This document shows positions 53,217 to 64,000 of a stretch of DNA of 64,000 nucleotides, one piece after another. This stretch comes from Lathyrus oleraceus (lineage: Eukaryota > Streptophyta > Magnoliopsida > Fabales > Fabaceae): assembly GCF_024323335.1 (NCBI RefSeq), contig NC_066579.1:3859001-3923000 (forward strand), read 5' to 3'. A model generated the notes under the pieces. That model was not told where the DNA came from. It saw only the letters and a list, made by a program, of their open reading frames with translations, and did not search any database. A program made the translations under genes and the position numbers. Positions within the stretch are counted from its first letter, which is position 1. Every line of letters begins with the position of its first letter.

Positions 53217-55530
53217 TCAGCTTGTTTTGGATTGGATTCCACAAACCATATTAGCAGGAACTGCTACGTCGATCATTTTGGGATATGACAAGTTAAGATC
53301 TGTCGCACAAATCCACAAATCAAATGTGCCATCATCAGTTAAAATAGCTGCGCTACAACATTTAACCGAGGTTTTCTGAATTTTAACTAGCACTTACTTG
53401 CCATGATGTTCTTGAAAGTTTCCTGCAAAAGAAATATCAACATTTTCAATTGTGAGATAGTACTGGAGCTGAGGCTAGTGGATTGAGCTTCTAATTTATA
53501 GATGTAATCAAACATTACCTCATCCTTTGTTAGGCGCGGATTATATTGTATTTCCTCTCCGACCGTGCTTACCTAAAATAAACAGTATTTGTATAAGCAA
53601 GTAAGCAACTTTGAAAAGTTTCAAGCAAAAAGCATTAACCGTTTCCTTACAGAGAATCCTTTGTAGTCATGAGCCGGATAGAGTAAGGTATCTTTCGGCA
53701 GTGTAAAAATCTGTTTCCAGAAAAGATGTAAAGTGATATGTTATCAATAATCAAATTTAATAAACAAGAATTTTCTCAATCAATTTTCCCAAGTTGCCGA
53801 TTAACATAATACAGTACACAAGTAACACAACAAATGTTAAGTTCATGCCTGTGAATGGACTGATCTGTAAAGATTCTCCGAACTCCCACCCTGCATAATA
53901 ATCGATGTGAAATAGATACCAATAGATAACTTCACAACGAAATTACAGAATAGCCTCTGTAAGAGTGAAACTCGGCCTTATATCATTCAATAAAAATGAG
54001 GTAATACAGTAATATGTCTTTTGTTTAGGTACAATTTTGAAAACCTTTGAGAAGGATCTGCTAAGCGTAAACGGCATGTACCTGAAAGTCGGTCCTTCCA
54101 CATCCGCGTATTAATAGGGTATCTCCTGTGAACGCCGCTCTAGGTTGAGGTTGATCAGGTCCATCTCCTGTAACATAGGTAAGGCAACCTAAAGTATGAC
54201 CGGGAGTTGCACGAACCTACGACGATATAAAAATAATAATATGCATTACAAGGTAGATAGTACAATAATAACGCAGCATATATAGAGAACCATTCATTGT
54301 CTTACACAAAACAACGAAACGTAATGCATCTTTGACATTTTGGTATTGGTATTGCAGAACAAAATAAGTAAAATCAATCTCGGCATGTAGCTGCAGATTT
54401 ACCTCTAGATAAAGATCGCCAAAACGAATTTTATCACCCTGTTCTACATAAACATCTGCTGTCGCACCACTTGCTTTTGAGATAACAGATTTTACACCAG
54501 GAACTTTGCTCTAGATAAATCAAGTGAAAAACAAAACAAAACTAAGTTACAACCATAACAACATAATCACAAACATGGGAAAAAGCCAATCTAAAATAAA
54601 GTGATTAAGGTAAGCATATATCAAGACATGATTAATTTAAGAGGCTGAGATAGTGGTTTGATTTTGATTAGACACTTTTTAGATAAACAACTTAATTAAG
54701 CGCTTATAACATATGTATTTATCATATAAGTGCTTATGTACAAGGTACTCCTATAACAAAAGATAAAACAAAGTCAAGCTGTTTTCATATAAGCTATAAG
54801 CTGTTTCCTTAAACCATCTTGGAGAGCTTTTGCAAATAAGCTGAAAAAACTTATCGACAAGTAATAAAATGTTTTCAAAAGCTCTCCCAAACAGTATAAC
54901 TAACAAGTGTTTATGTCAATAATTCAGATCAGATCGAATAAGTCAATTCAAACAGACCCTTGGAAACAACATTTATTGCTCACTCTCACCTCATAGGTAT
55001 CATATCAACAAGTCTATACTACATACAAACCTTGATGAGGCCAGTCCCAGTAACATGATCAGCATGTACATGTGTGTTCAAAGCATACACAAGCTTCAAA
55101 CCCAATTCTTGAATGAGTGATAAGTCTCTATCCACTGTCCTATCAACAGGGTCAATCAACTGAATTTTTCATTAAAAAAAAAAATCATCAAACAACTCAA
55201 TTTTTCATCCATCATCAAAACAGAAGAAACCCATTATCCAACTCAAAAAATAATTCCAACCCACATGAAAAAATCAAACAAATAATCAAAGAGAAAAATA
55301 AAAATCAGATTTTTCTTAAAACTTACAAGTGCTGGTTTGTCAGCATGTGATGCATCAGCAAGAAGGTAAGTGTAAGTAGATGATTCCTTTTCAAAAAGCT
55401 GACGGAACAAGAGGTTAGATGAAGAAGAGGAGTAAGAAGCCATTTGTGATTTGAGTCTTAAAGAAAGAGGGAAAGATGAGGGTTTTGAAGGAAAAAGAGG
55501 GGAGAATTTGATGAATTGGAATTTGAGCAT
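53217..55530 (-). CDS. ETHE1: Persulfide dioxygenase ETHE1 homolog, mitochondrial
   Basis: Nine exons: 55530-55327, 55159-55031, 54510-54403, 54216-54082, 53890-53849, 53710-53651, 53572-53519, 53422-53398, 53299-53217; phases agree and give 279 residues. Metallo-beta-lactamase fold: THVHADH with metal ligands His98, His100 (Asp102/His103 at the second site), PGHT (His154), FTGD (Asp179), RGCGRTDFQ (substrate region) and YPAHDY (His220). The ~30-residue N-terminus before MASY is basic and hydroxylated without acids (K, R, S), a mitochondrial targeting type. The enzyme oxidises glutathione persulfide to sulfite with O2 and Fe(II) in mitochondrial cysteine/sulfide catabolism. Intron 5 uses a GC donor (CAG|GCATG). 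Gene looks functional. Confidence 0.92.
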
Positions 55531-56269
55531 TGTAGTGGTTGGAATTGGATTATATATAATAAAAATAGTATATAGTATTAGAGATTGAGATGAGAGATAG
55601 GAGATAAAAGAGAGGAATGACGATGTTGTTGATGTTGGGAGGTGAATATAATAATAATTAGAAATGGAGTTGATGAATTCTATTGTATGAAGAGGACATA
55701 GGCAAGGTTGTCGCCAGGAATGGAGAGACAGGGAGAGAAATCAATATCAAAATCGAAATGGGTAGTAGTGTGATCATAGTGTCCAATATCAATAATTAAA
55801 TTGTTATAGCTAAATGGTGAGTGATATAGTAGGGTAGTAAAAAATAGATACGGTTGGGCCATCTCAATGTGATGAAGGAAAAAGTACAAGATTTAGATAC
55901 AATTTTATATTGCTAAAAATATAATAGTGACAAATCTCTTACTCTGCAGGACTATTAGAGATTTTTTTAAGAATGGTTGAGGTGTTACAAGAAATTCACG
56001 TAGGAATTGTGAAAAGTAATGTATTTGATCCTTTGCTTAATGAATTAGATTTCTCTTTAGTTTTAAACTTGAATTATAAAGTCAGATTCACATTTTTCCT
56101 TTACCATATCTGGTGAGGAGCAATTCATTTCCCATTAATAAGGAGGACAACTTACCACCCCCATTTTGACTGTCTCTTTGGACCAGTACGTATGACTCGT
56201 GTTTTCTTACTTAATTGAGAATGAAACGTGGATTGGGTTGAGTATTTACGCATAAGCCCAATAAGGTGG
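55531..56269 (-). promoter_or_regulatory. ETHE1 upstream region
   Basis: TATATATAAT-type sequence at about 55550-55560 (coding-strand ATTATATATAATCC) is a likely TATA box, 20-30 bp from the first Met used here, so transcription may start close to the ATG or a longer leader may exist. Beyond it (to 56269) no feature is recognised. Confidence 0.5.
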
Positions 56270-57579
56270 CTTAGCTCTTTTTGGACTACCTCGAGTCCTT
56301 CTTTGATCTACCTCGAAGAAGCTCTTCTTTGGCCATCTTGGGTCATTCTTTCGGCAACCTCGATGTAACATTTATGTGGGTGACTTAGAGGTAGTTTTTC
56401 TCTGGGCTACCCCAGACCCTTTTTTGGGTGAGCTCGAGATAGTCATTCGTTGAGCTACCTCGAGTCCTATTTTGGGCTAGCTTGAGATAATATTACTTTG
56501 GGCGATCTCGAGGTAGTCATTATGTGGGGGACCTCAAGGTAACCCTTCTTTAGGTGTGTACTTGTCAAAAAGTACAAGAGTGTGTGGTGTCCCTATACGG
56601 GTAAGGAATACTCATATACATTTGTAGTTAAGGGTGGTTAGGGCACACTTACGTTGGTGAGAGACCCCGTTTGGTGATGTTTACGGTGGCGAGAGATGGT
56701 CAACTCACGTGAGGTCACATGCTTTATTTTTATGCATTATAAGGTGGGTATAATGATTTGTCCTTTCTCCCAACAAGAAAAAGATATTTATAGAGACTCA
56801 TTGGGCTTAGGATTTAGGAAACCCTAAGAGATGATAATTGCTCCCCTCCCCCAGAATGAAGGAGACTATTGACTGCCTACTTTATAAGGGGTCGTGGTGT
56901 AACTTCGTCTAGGTGGTTAGTGTTTGGATAACAATATTGTATGATTCTTTCCTAAGGGTGAGTCCCTCATAACACACAAAGTTCTCGTTGGGGTGATTCT
57001 TTGTTGGTGGGGGACGTGTAGGTTGCCCTTATTTGGGGTACTCATAAATATATCACTATACAGTCCCTTAATGGAAGGTGAACCCATAGTTATAAGGATA
57101 AGTAATCACCTTTTTCCAAATGTTTATTGGGTAGCCAAGCGTTAGTGGGAGACGTCAAGTTTCACTTGATTGACCTTAAAAACGTCAAAATGTATGTCAA
57201 TTATGAAAGCTTGAATGCTTAGTGTAGAGAGAGCATGTGTGGCATTTAATGCAACTCGTGATGGTTTTCCTGAGGAAAATCAATCTAACCCATTTTTCTT
57301 ACACATGTCCTATATGTGTAAGAACTTTTCCACTCTTCGCGGCAATTACTCAACTGAGATATATTGCTTGTACCTTTGGACTTTTATAAAAGAAATTAAT
57401 GCATTGCCCAAGATTTTTTTTCTCTTTTCCTTCGGATTCTCCATTTTTTCTTCCTCAAAAAAATAGATAGGACAAGGAAAATTTTTGAAGGAGGAAATAA
57501 AAGGTTGTGACATTTGTTCTTTCTCCTAGGGTACAAACGTTGATATTCCTGTTTTTTCCTTTCCTCTCACCTAAAGCTA
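56270..57579 (+). repeat. LTR/leader-like region with CTACCTCGAG(GTAG) repeats
   Basis: 56275-56560 holds about eight half-sites of the palindrome CTACCTCGAGGTAG in both orientations, spaced ~40-50 bp (e.g. GGCTACCTCGAGTCC, GATCTCGAGGTAGTC). Further on, a TATA-like CTTTTATAAAAG (about 57379-57390) and a pyrimidine-rich leader precede an ORF at 57580. Looks like the LTR and 5' leader of an unidentified LTR element; LTR ends not determined. ORF 57215-57466 is a shadow. Confidence 0.4.
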
Positions 57580-57788
57580 ATGGCAATGAAGAACATCAAG
57601 AGTGTTCATGTTCAAGACATTGAGTCCCTATACTCAAACTCTAACATGACCAACAATTTCGTCAAGCATTGGGTTTTTCAGTACAAGACGTGAAGAGGAT
57701 GTGATCTTGCAACCTATTCAGAAATGGAGAGAGCCAATATGAACACCACTGACTATCTACCCCTTCTTTTTATTTTCATCTAACCGTC

Positions 57789-58025
57789 TGAAGGAGAAGG
57801 GTGATCCAAAATGCAGTGGAATTTAAAAAAAATCTCCTTTAGTGATCCTTACGAATGAGCATGATTAGGGATAAAATCGTTATCTCTTGTGGCGATTGTA
57901 ACCTTTGATGCAGATCTACGGAGCGATCACGGACGTTGAACGATGACAACGCCTCTACTCAGTCCACACGAACGGATTCCTTCAATCTCTGTGTTAGCTG
58001 TTATGAATGAAGGTTTTGAGTGAGT

Positions 58026-58057
<32 letters not shown>

Positions 58058-59154
58058 CAAAATTACAACTACACGGATGCTTTTGCGCAAGGGTTCTATT
58101 TATAGAACCACTTGTGTGGGTTGCAATCTAAAAAGCCCACTTAAGTGTATGTGGCTCATATCTTATAATATGCCAAAATCACTTAAGAGTGTGGTACCTT
58201 ACCATATTTCGTATTCTACTTAAGTACATTGTACCTTACTATGTTCTACAATTCACTTAAGTGCACCGTACCTTACGATGTTCCTTAGTTACTCTATCTA
58301 TCATCAATATGTTCTTTTGTGTGTGACCCTGTAGGTTTTCGTGGCATTGACAATTATATTAAATCATGTATTTAACATAATAAACAGTGAGCGGTATCTA
58401 GCAACACATCACTGTTACCCAAGACACGAAAATGTCATGTGATCTGACAAATCCTTTTGTGATAATACTTATGTGTACAATTACCCTTTTGCCCTTATGT
58501 CTATATTGAACACAAGGCATAGACCGTGTCATCCTTGTCCAGTTCAATATTGGGCCCATAGAAATTTATCCTGTTACGCAGGATGAGCAAATTCCGTCTA
58601 GGTCACTCATGTCCCTCAACATGCTTCGTGGAGTATCCATCAACTGTCTTTATGGTCATCTAGTTACGGACAACGTTTGATCAACAATAAGACACTTGAC
58701 TCTACATCTAGGGTCCATAGTGGTTTCAGGTCAAAGGATGGTATACACCATTATCACTATGAGAATAACTTATGACACTTTGCATAACATTCAATATAGT
58801 ATTCTTATAGCGGGTCAATCCAGTATAAATATTACTCTTAATATTCATACCTATGTTTAAGACTTGATAACTCCTTATCCATGATCCATGAAATGTGATC
58901 ATCAGCCTATATACATAATAGTCTTAATGCTTTAATGTTATCCCACTTCACAATAAAGCTCGACTACAAATACTTTAAGAATAATGTCCTTATGTTTAAT
59001 GTGATCTCATGATTAAGTCACACTTGATACATTAAACGGACCAACTATTTTAGGGACTTTATTAAACAAACATAATAAATAAAAAGCATTTTATTATTAA
59101 TAAATAATTCGATACAAGTACCAAAAGTATTGGCCTCTAGGGCTTACACCAACA
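57789..59154 (-). repeat. LTR (solo or truncated), minus orientation
   Basis: On the minus strand starts TGTTGGTGTAAGCCCTAGAG (59154) and ends ...TTCTCCTTCA (57789), 1,366 bp, TG...CA. TATAAATAGAACC near 58108-58096 (minus) is the promoter. (GA)n lies at 58021-58057 in the leader. A ~40-bp unit with GGTA(C/A)..T..CACTTAAGTG is repeated four times at 58130-58290. Flanks CCGTC / GTCAT share only GTC, so no clean 5-bp duplication. The family is very common in vicioid genomes and is probably copia; its terminal bit recurs at 29172. Confidence 0.75.
58021..58057. repeat. (GA)n microsatellite in LTR leader
   Basis: TGAGTGAGTG then (AG)~13; the sense strand of the LTR has it as (CT)n. Confidence 0.9.
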
Positions 59155-59297
59155 GTCATCCATGTGCTGGAAATTTTGACCCCTTTTACTTTCTTTGAGG
59201 TAGACTTTTTGACAACTATTAAGACAGTTCTCTTATAGATCACCCCCAATGTATGAAATATCCTTAGGACTTTCTAAATAATTTGTTGTAATCTAGG

Positions 59298-61310
59298 TGT
59301 AACACCCTAAATTCAATTAATTAACTTAATTGAATTTTGTTGCATTTTACTTAATTATTTAAATTAATTTATATGTTTTTATTTGGATAATTGATGAATA
59401 TATGTGTTTTTGTGGGTATTGGAGAAAGTTAAGGGAATGATAGAAATTAATTAAATTTATTTTAATTAATTTAAATTGAATGGAATAATTAAAAATAAGG
59501 TGGTTGTAAAAAATAAGAGAAATAATAGAATTTGGTGGATAATTAAACTATTGGAAATTAAAATAGGGGAAATTGGAGTTAGTAAGAGGAGTAAGGAGAA
59601 AATAGGGAATATATGAGAGCAAGTTTAGGGTAATAAAGGAATAACATAATTAAGCGGAATTAGGTTTTGGTTTAAATAGAAAAAGTGAGGGTTGAACTTT
59701 GACAATACGTATTATTTTGGAACAAGAGAAAAGAGGCAAGAGAGACAACCTAGGGTTTGAGAAGAAAACACCATTGTTGAGGAGTTTAATGCTTGCTTTA
59801 CTGGAAATCCAAGGTAAATGGGAGATTACTCTTCTATGGGTGTATACTGTATGAATGGTAGAAAGGGATCCTCATCCTCATATAGGTTTTTCTTTTGATT
59901 TTACCATTATTGATGTGTTCATGTGTTCTTGATAAAAACTGTGTAAATTGTGTGTCCAATTGTTATGATTCATTATTTAATATGTGTGTTATAACATGTT
60001 TAATTGTTATGAGATTGTTATATGTTGTTAAATTCATGATGTGGTGTGTTTTATGTGTTATAATATGAATTGGTTTGATGTATGAGGATCGGGGGATGTG
60101 GAAGATAAAGTAAATATATTGAAAACTGGAATTTTTAAAAAAATTGTTAATGTCAATCGATTAACATTCTGTGTCAATCGATTGATCACATGAAAATTGG
60201 GAAAATTTTGAAAAATCAAACTATGTTGATCGATTAATTCCTCTAATCAATCGATTGTACTAACTCAAAACGTGAAAAATTGGAAAGACGGAATGTAATG
60301 AGAAATTAGATAAATCAATTGATGACTTGCTGCAATCAATTGATGCTAGTCAAAATTTGAAAAATCGTTGAGTTGAAACTTATTACTTTATCCGACTGTT
60401 TTTGCCATGACTTTAGTTTCATAAATCCAAATGAGGTGTGGTTTGAAGCGTTTAAAAGCTAACATGTATGAGTATCCCATAGTGTTGTATTAATAGGCTA
60501 TATGGGTACTATAGTTTGTTAAAATTAATTATTTTACTTGTTACATAATAGTTGACGGTAACGAAGGAACGATTAATCGTTGTAAATGGATGGATTAATA
60601 ATTAAGTGATGTTAAGATGATTTAACATAATCGAGTGTTATGTGGATGTTTATTATATGTGTGAATATAAGTTGTGAAGTGTAACTTGTGTAAGTATAAT
60701 TATGTGAGGTGTTGTAAATACTTGTTAATGATTATTGAGTTGCGTAGTTTAGAGTGAGAACTACCGGTGATGCGTTAATTGCATGATTATTTACAGTCAG
60801 ATGTGCGGAGGTAGTCATTGTTATATTATTGTTGTTGTTTTATTGTATGCATCATATGTTATCATTATTGTGAAAGAGGCGATTCACGATTTCAGGTGTG
60901 GGGACTATTGACTTGTCCCAAGCTCAGATAAGGGGCTTAAAGCTCAAAGAGGGGGCTTGAGGTTCAGATGTTGGGACCCCGTTCGTATGAAGAACCATTC
61001 CTAAGTTGATACCACATGCATATAAAGTTGATTTGCGATTTCGGTTCAAAGATGAGATCGTGACGAGCATTATCAGAGTTGAAGAGTCGAGCATTACATA
61101 CATATTTGCATTGAGTTTTAGTTAGCTACTGATATGAGTTGACGTGAATGAGTAATTGATTATATGAGTTGATTAGAGTGTTTTATATGAGTTTATGTTA
61201 TCGATGATTGTTGTGTAAATATATTACATGTTGATAATTATTGTTGTTGTTGTTTAGGCTACCCTTCCTGGTCTTGTGGTCTGAGATGATTGTGTGTTGA
61301 ATTTCTTGTT
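59298..61310 (+). repeat. Probable Ty3/gypsy LTR region starting TGTAACACCC
   Basis: Begins TGTAACACCCTAAATTC, the start typical of many chromovirus (Tekay-type) LTRs. AT-rich, with a TTTAAATAG promoter-like box (about 59673). It has a cluster of TCAATCGATTGA-type palindromes at 60150-60350 (six or more copies or half-sites). The end is unclear; GTTGAATTTCTTGTTGACA near 61292-61310 is a candidate. No coding region attached. The cluster of CTCAAAG/GGGGCTT phrases at 60920-60980 is noncoding. Confidence 0.45.
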
Positions 61311-61449
61311 GACATATAAAATTTCTCATTTTCCACATTTATGGTGGATAAAGGCTTTACATTTATCCACTCACAAAAACAACATATGGAAATAATACAA
61401 AAGAGGTGTTCTAGATGTAGCTATAACTTTCTGTCTTTTTTTCCGTATA

Positions 61450-61912
61450 TAACTTGAAACTTTATCTCATATTTTTCTCTCAGATTTGGTATTTTATCTT
61501 TGATTGGCCTGGAATTAGAGCAAATATGCTAAATAAAGACAATCCTAATTTTCAAAGCTTAATGGGTTTATTTGGAAGTTCAAAGAGTTTGGAAGAGCTT
61601 ATGTCTTGTATTTGGATGGCTATCATGTGGACTATGTGGAAATCTATAAATGGTAGAGTTTTCCAAAATCAGAATGTGGAATTAATCAAAGTTGTGAAAG
61701 ATATTAAAATTATGGCATGGAGATGACTTCGGTACAAATCATCAAATTTTCATTTCTCTTTACCTTTGTGGATTGTTAATCCTTCTCAGTGCCTAAATAT
61801 TTATTAAGGGATGATCCTTTGGTATATTTTATAGTTGTATATGGGTGTTTTGTTTGGTGTTGATAACTTCTCAGCAAATGTATCGATAATGTCACATTAA
61901 TAAAAAAAAAAT
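61450..61912 (+). mobile_element. 5'-truncated LINE 3' end with poly(A)
   Basis: The frame 61454-61726 reads WPGIRANMLNKDNPNFQSLM, then SCIWMAIMWTMWKSINGRVF and KVVKDIKIMAWR. This is the Trp-rich zf-RVT C-terminus of plant L1 pol (W..W..RN...F). A ~170-bp 3' UTR ends in AATAAAAAAAAA at 61899-61911. 5'-truncated insertions are the rule for LINEs. The 140 bp between 61311 and 61449 shows nothing else. Confidence 0.7.
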
Positions 61913-62984
61913 CCACATGGATTGTTATTTAACAAGACAATATTTTACAATGCGTAGAAAATACTAAATAGGAGTGGAAGTTTCAGGTTTTAATTGCGAA
62001 AATAAAATAAAGTGTTTTGTCAATAATATAAAAGCGGTCAGGTTGTGTATATAATCCTCTACTTCTCTATTGTTGATGGTATCGTCACTATAATTCCACG
62101 ACAAACTAATAAAACCGCTATACTCAATCTCTTGGTGTATAGCTCAGTAATTTATACTGGAAGTTTTCTATCCTAGTCCACCAGCGTAAGCAAGATTAGG
62201 CAATGCAATAGATCGTTAATTCCTAAGCCACTACTCGATGTCTCATATCCATATTAAACTTACGTAAATACAACAATTGCCTCAGGTCCAACACATAGAA
62301 TAATGGTCAGTATTACCTATATGCCCAAATTTAGATTAAAAGAGTATCTCATATAAAAAGCATTAAGAACAAGGTGCAATTCTATAGAGTTATAGTTCAA
62401 ATTATTCATGCCATAGAAAATCAAATAGATCTCCCAGCAATATTAAAATAGGTTCATCAAACACAACCTAACCTAAAGATGATTAGCTACTCATAGTGAA
62501 AATTACAATACCAGCTACAAATAAGAAGGTTGTATGACAAATCCCTTGAAGAATTAGCCTCCAATGGCTTCAAATGCTCTCCAAATATGTTATTTGGTGC
62601 TGTAAACTCTTGCTTCACGTGTAAAATTTCAGAACCTTTGAAAAAGTATTAAATTTCCCCTTTTAAAGCCTTAACAATGGATCGGAACACGTTAGAAAAA
62701 GACTAGAAAAAAGGACCATCGTGTGCGTTATACCCTGCATCCTGCGATGCTAGCTTTACTTTAAAATCACGTACGATGTTGCGTAATGGTCTGCATGATT
62801 ATTCTAGTAACTGCATATTTTTTGCCTATTTTCACCTGATTTTCACTAAGTCTTTATTTCTCCATACATAGTCATTTTTGCATCTTTCTTTGACATTTAT
62901 TCTTTATTTTTGCTCCTCTTTAACTTGTTTTGATTCGTTTCTTCGTTGAAAATATGTAATGACAGAGTGTCATCAGGTGTCTTA
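61913..62984 (-). other. Noncoding repeat-like DNA, possibly Athila LTR on minus strand
   Basis: No coding frame. On the minus strand, TGATGACACTCTGTCATTAC at 62974-62955 could be an LTR start (TGATGACA). Phrases such as GCCATTGGAGGC and TAGCTACTCATAGTG are typical of noncoding gypsy DNA of legumes as far as I can recall, so the class is tentative. The Cassandra LTR sits at its right edge. Confidence 0.3.
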
Positions 62985-63353
62985 TGTAACACCCGAGGCC
63001 GAAGAGGGTTGTGGCGGTTGTAACGTCCGAGACCGAAGAGGGCGGGGAGTGGTCTCACGAATTCACATCGAAATGAGAGGATCCTGAGGTTGTGCAGGTA
63101 TGAGACTGCATAGTTGAAGGAATACTTATAAGGATTGATTTGTACTACCTATACTAACAAGATGCATCTTATTTTTGATAGCCTAACAAATAAGAACTTC
63201 GACTAAAGAGGTTTGACTTAGAGTAATATTTGGATGGATGACCTTCTGGAAAGTTTCTCGAAAAGCGTGCGAGCAAGGGAAAAGCATGTTAAAAAGACTC
63301 GTGTTGGTTTGTGGGGTTAACCGGTAATTCTAAAAGTAGTCTCGGGCGTTACA
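62985..63353 (+). mobile_element. Cassandra (TRIM) solo LTR with 5S rRNA-like segment
   Basis: 369 bp. The ends TGTAACACCCGAG and CTCGGGCGTTACA are near-perfect inverted repeats. Flanks TCTTA (62980-62984) and TCTTC (63354-63358) form a 5-bp target duplication with one mismatch. The inner part 63130-63260 aligns with plant 5S rRNA: AAGAACTTCGACTAAAGAGG (A-box region) and GTAATATTTGGATGGATGACCTTCTGG (compare GTAGTACTAGGATGGGTGACCTCCTGG). A 5S-derived sequence in a short LTR is the defining trait of Cassandra, which has Pol III promoters and no coding region. No second LTR or internal domain is near, hence a solo LTR. Confidence 0.88.
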
Positions 63354-64000
63354 TCTTCGATTCTTTGACGTTAGGGCTCTATTTCGGAGCAAGCACATTT
63401 CCTTGCGCTTCGATTGAGTTTTTCATATTCAATTGTTGTCTCCCTGTAGATGGTTATACATGATAGATTAGTTTCGGTTGTTATGCTTTTTGTCTACGAC
63501 ATTGCAGTTGTGACTTTTTCTGGTTGGCCTGTGTGGTTCTTTCCATTGTGCTTTGAAGGTTTTTTTATATGTTTGTGGTGTTGTCATAACTAATTTATTA
63601 AGAAAGGTTTCTATGTACCAAATCAATTTTTGATTTATTTAGTGTTAGATCAGATAATTTGATTTGCCCATATCAGCTGTAGAAAGTGGGATATTTGTTG
63701 GTTCTATAAATTGTTTTTCTCTTCAATGTCTCATAGTTGGCATTAATATTTTGTCCTATTGAGCATTAAAGGTGTTTATTTTTTTCGAATCCTTTTGACG
63801 GTGACAATCTTTTAGTATTTAGCTCTTATTTTTTATAAGATTTCTTTGTAGTAAAAGTGGATATGGATGTTTGCTTTTTGGTTGATGGATAGTTGTTGCT
63901 TCTGCTTTTTCAGTTTGATCTTGTTTTTATGTATTTGTTGGTGTAATTTTCTTTTTTCAGGTTCTAATTTGTGGGGTTTAATGTTGGAGTCGCTTTGGTT
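63354..64000. other. T-rich stretch at window end, nothing recognised
   Basis: T-rich on the plus strand with no open frame above 60 codons. TTTTCTTTTTTCAG|GTTC at about 63949-63964 resembles a 3' splice site, so the region could be an intron of a gene continuing beyond the window. Not supported further. Confidence 0.3.

Larger units (their letters stand above)
57580..59297 (+). pseudogene. Transposon ORF of unknown type, split by an LTR insertion
   Basis: The frame starts MAMKNIKSVHVQDIESLYSN, then NNFVKHWVFQYKT and an in-frame stop near 57688. It goes on to TTDYLPLLFIF up to 57788, where an LTR (57789-59154) interrupts. At 59155 a compatible frame resumes with VIHVLEILTPF and FFEVDFLTTIKTVLL, stop, ITPNV, stop, NILRTF. 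The layout weakly resembles the 'gypsy-type transposon' N-terminal domain of legume repeats (PF04195-like). Uncertain; only the interruption itself is well supported. Confidence 0.4.

Noticed and set aside
57215..57466. 83-codon ORF ahead of the split transposon gene
   Set aside because: Contains the TATA-like box and leader; not coding in appearance.
57784..59159. 5-bp target duplication for the LTR 57789-59154
   Set aside because: Flanks CCGTC and GTCAT share only three bases in offset; not claimed.
1..64000. CRISPR arrays, bacterial operons, tRNA genes or full rRNA genes
   Set aside because: None seen. The tandem repeats found have no spacer pattern, and the only rRNA-like sequence is the decayed 5S segment in Cassandra.

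Overview
The window is nuclear DNA of a flowering plant, almost certainly a papilionoid legume and most likely one of the large-genome vicioids (Pisum, Vicia, Lathyrus or a close relative). The grounds are a very long Ogre/Tat-type Ty3/gypsy element at the left edge, Sirevirus-like Ty1/copia remains, L1-type LINEs, MULEs, MITEs, a Cassandra LTR, and split genes with GT-AG introns. The species is an inference. Only three cellular genes look intact, all on the minus strand; nearly everything else is layered, mostly broken transposable elements.

Layout. 1-6962: 3' part of a deleted Ogre-like element (gag, RNase H and integrase remnants, minisatellite 3' UTR, about 2 kb LTR). Its 3' LTR abuts the last recognisable exon of a plant mobile domain (PMD) pseudogene (7012-9755, minus). 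That pseudogene lies antisense in the 3' end of a second LTR retrotransposon whose 3' LTR starts at 10184. 11177-16760: LTR-like repeats, a truncated copia element, and two copies of the same LINE fragment. 16924-26335: a CYP72A cytochrome P450 with five exons, all open; intron 1 (7.6 kb) is filled with copia fragments, including Sirevirus pol and env-like regions. 26336-30894: MITEs, LINE, Athila, copia and Tat fragments, and a fold-back element with TTTCCCGC in its ends. 30895-37213: a structurally complete but coding-dead MULE with TIRs of about 250 bp, a near-perfect 9-bp target duplication, a MURA transposase, a divergent antisense PMD gene and a small antisense ORF. 38457-42032: an intact '60S ribosomal protein L18a-like' membrane-protein gene. 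42770-47530: LINE fragment, hAT-type MITE with perfect 8-bp TSD, Ale/Retrofit-like copia 5' end, Athila-like gag and LTR pieces. 48231-52735: a second degenerate MULE with MURA, OTU-protease-like and accessory reading frames. 53217-55530: an intact nine-exon ETHE1-type persulfide dioxygenase gene with a mitochondrial-type N-terminus and one GC-AG intron. 55531-64000: LTR and LINE debris and a Cassandra solo LTR carrying a 5S-rRNA-like segment.

The cellular genes do not form a pathway together: CYP72A suggests specialised (often triterpenoid) oxidation, ETHE1 mitochondrial sulfide and cysteine catabolism, and the L18a-like gene an uncharacterised small membrane protein. The biologically striking material is in the transposons. 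PMD genes occur in two unrelated element classes. The first MULE has a compact three-gene architecture with a repeat array between divergent promoters and long cruciform-capable stems in both TIRs. At least six element families here carry clusters of short palindromes in their LTRs or TIRs.
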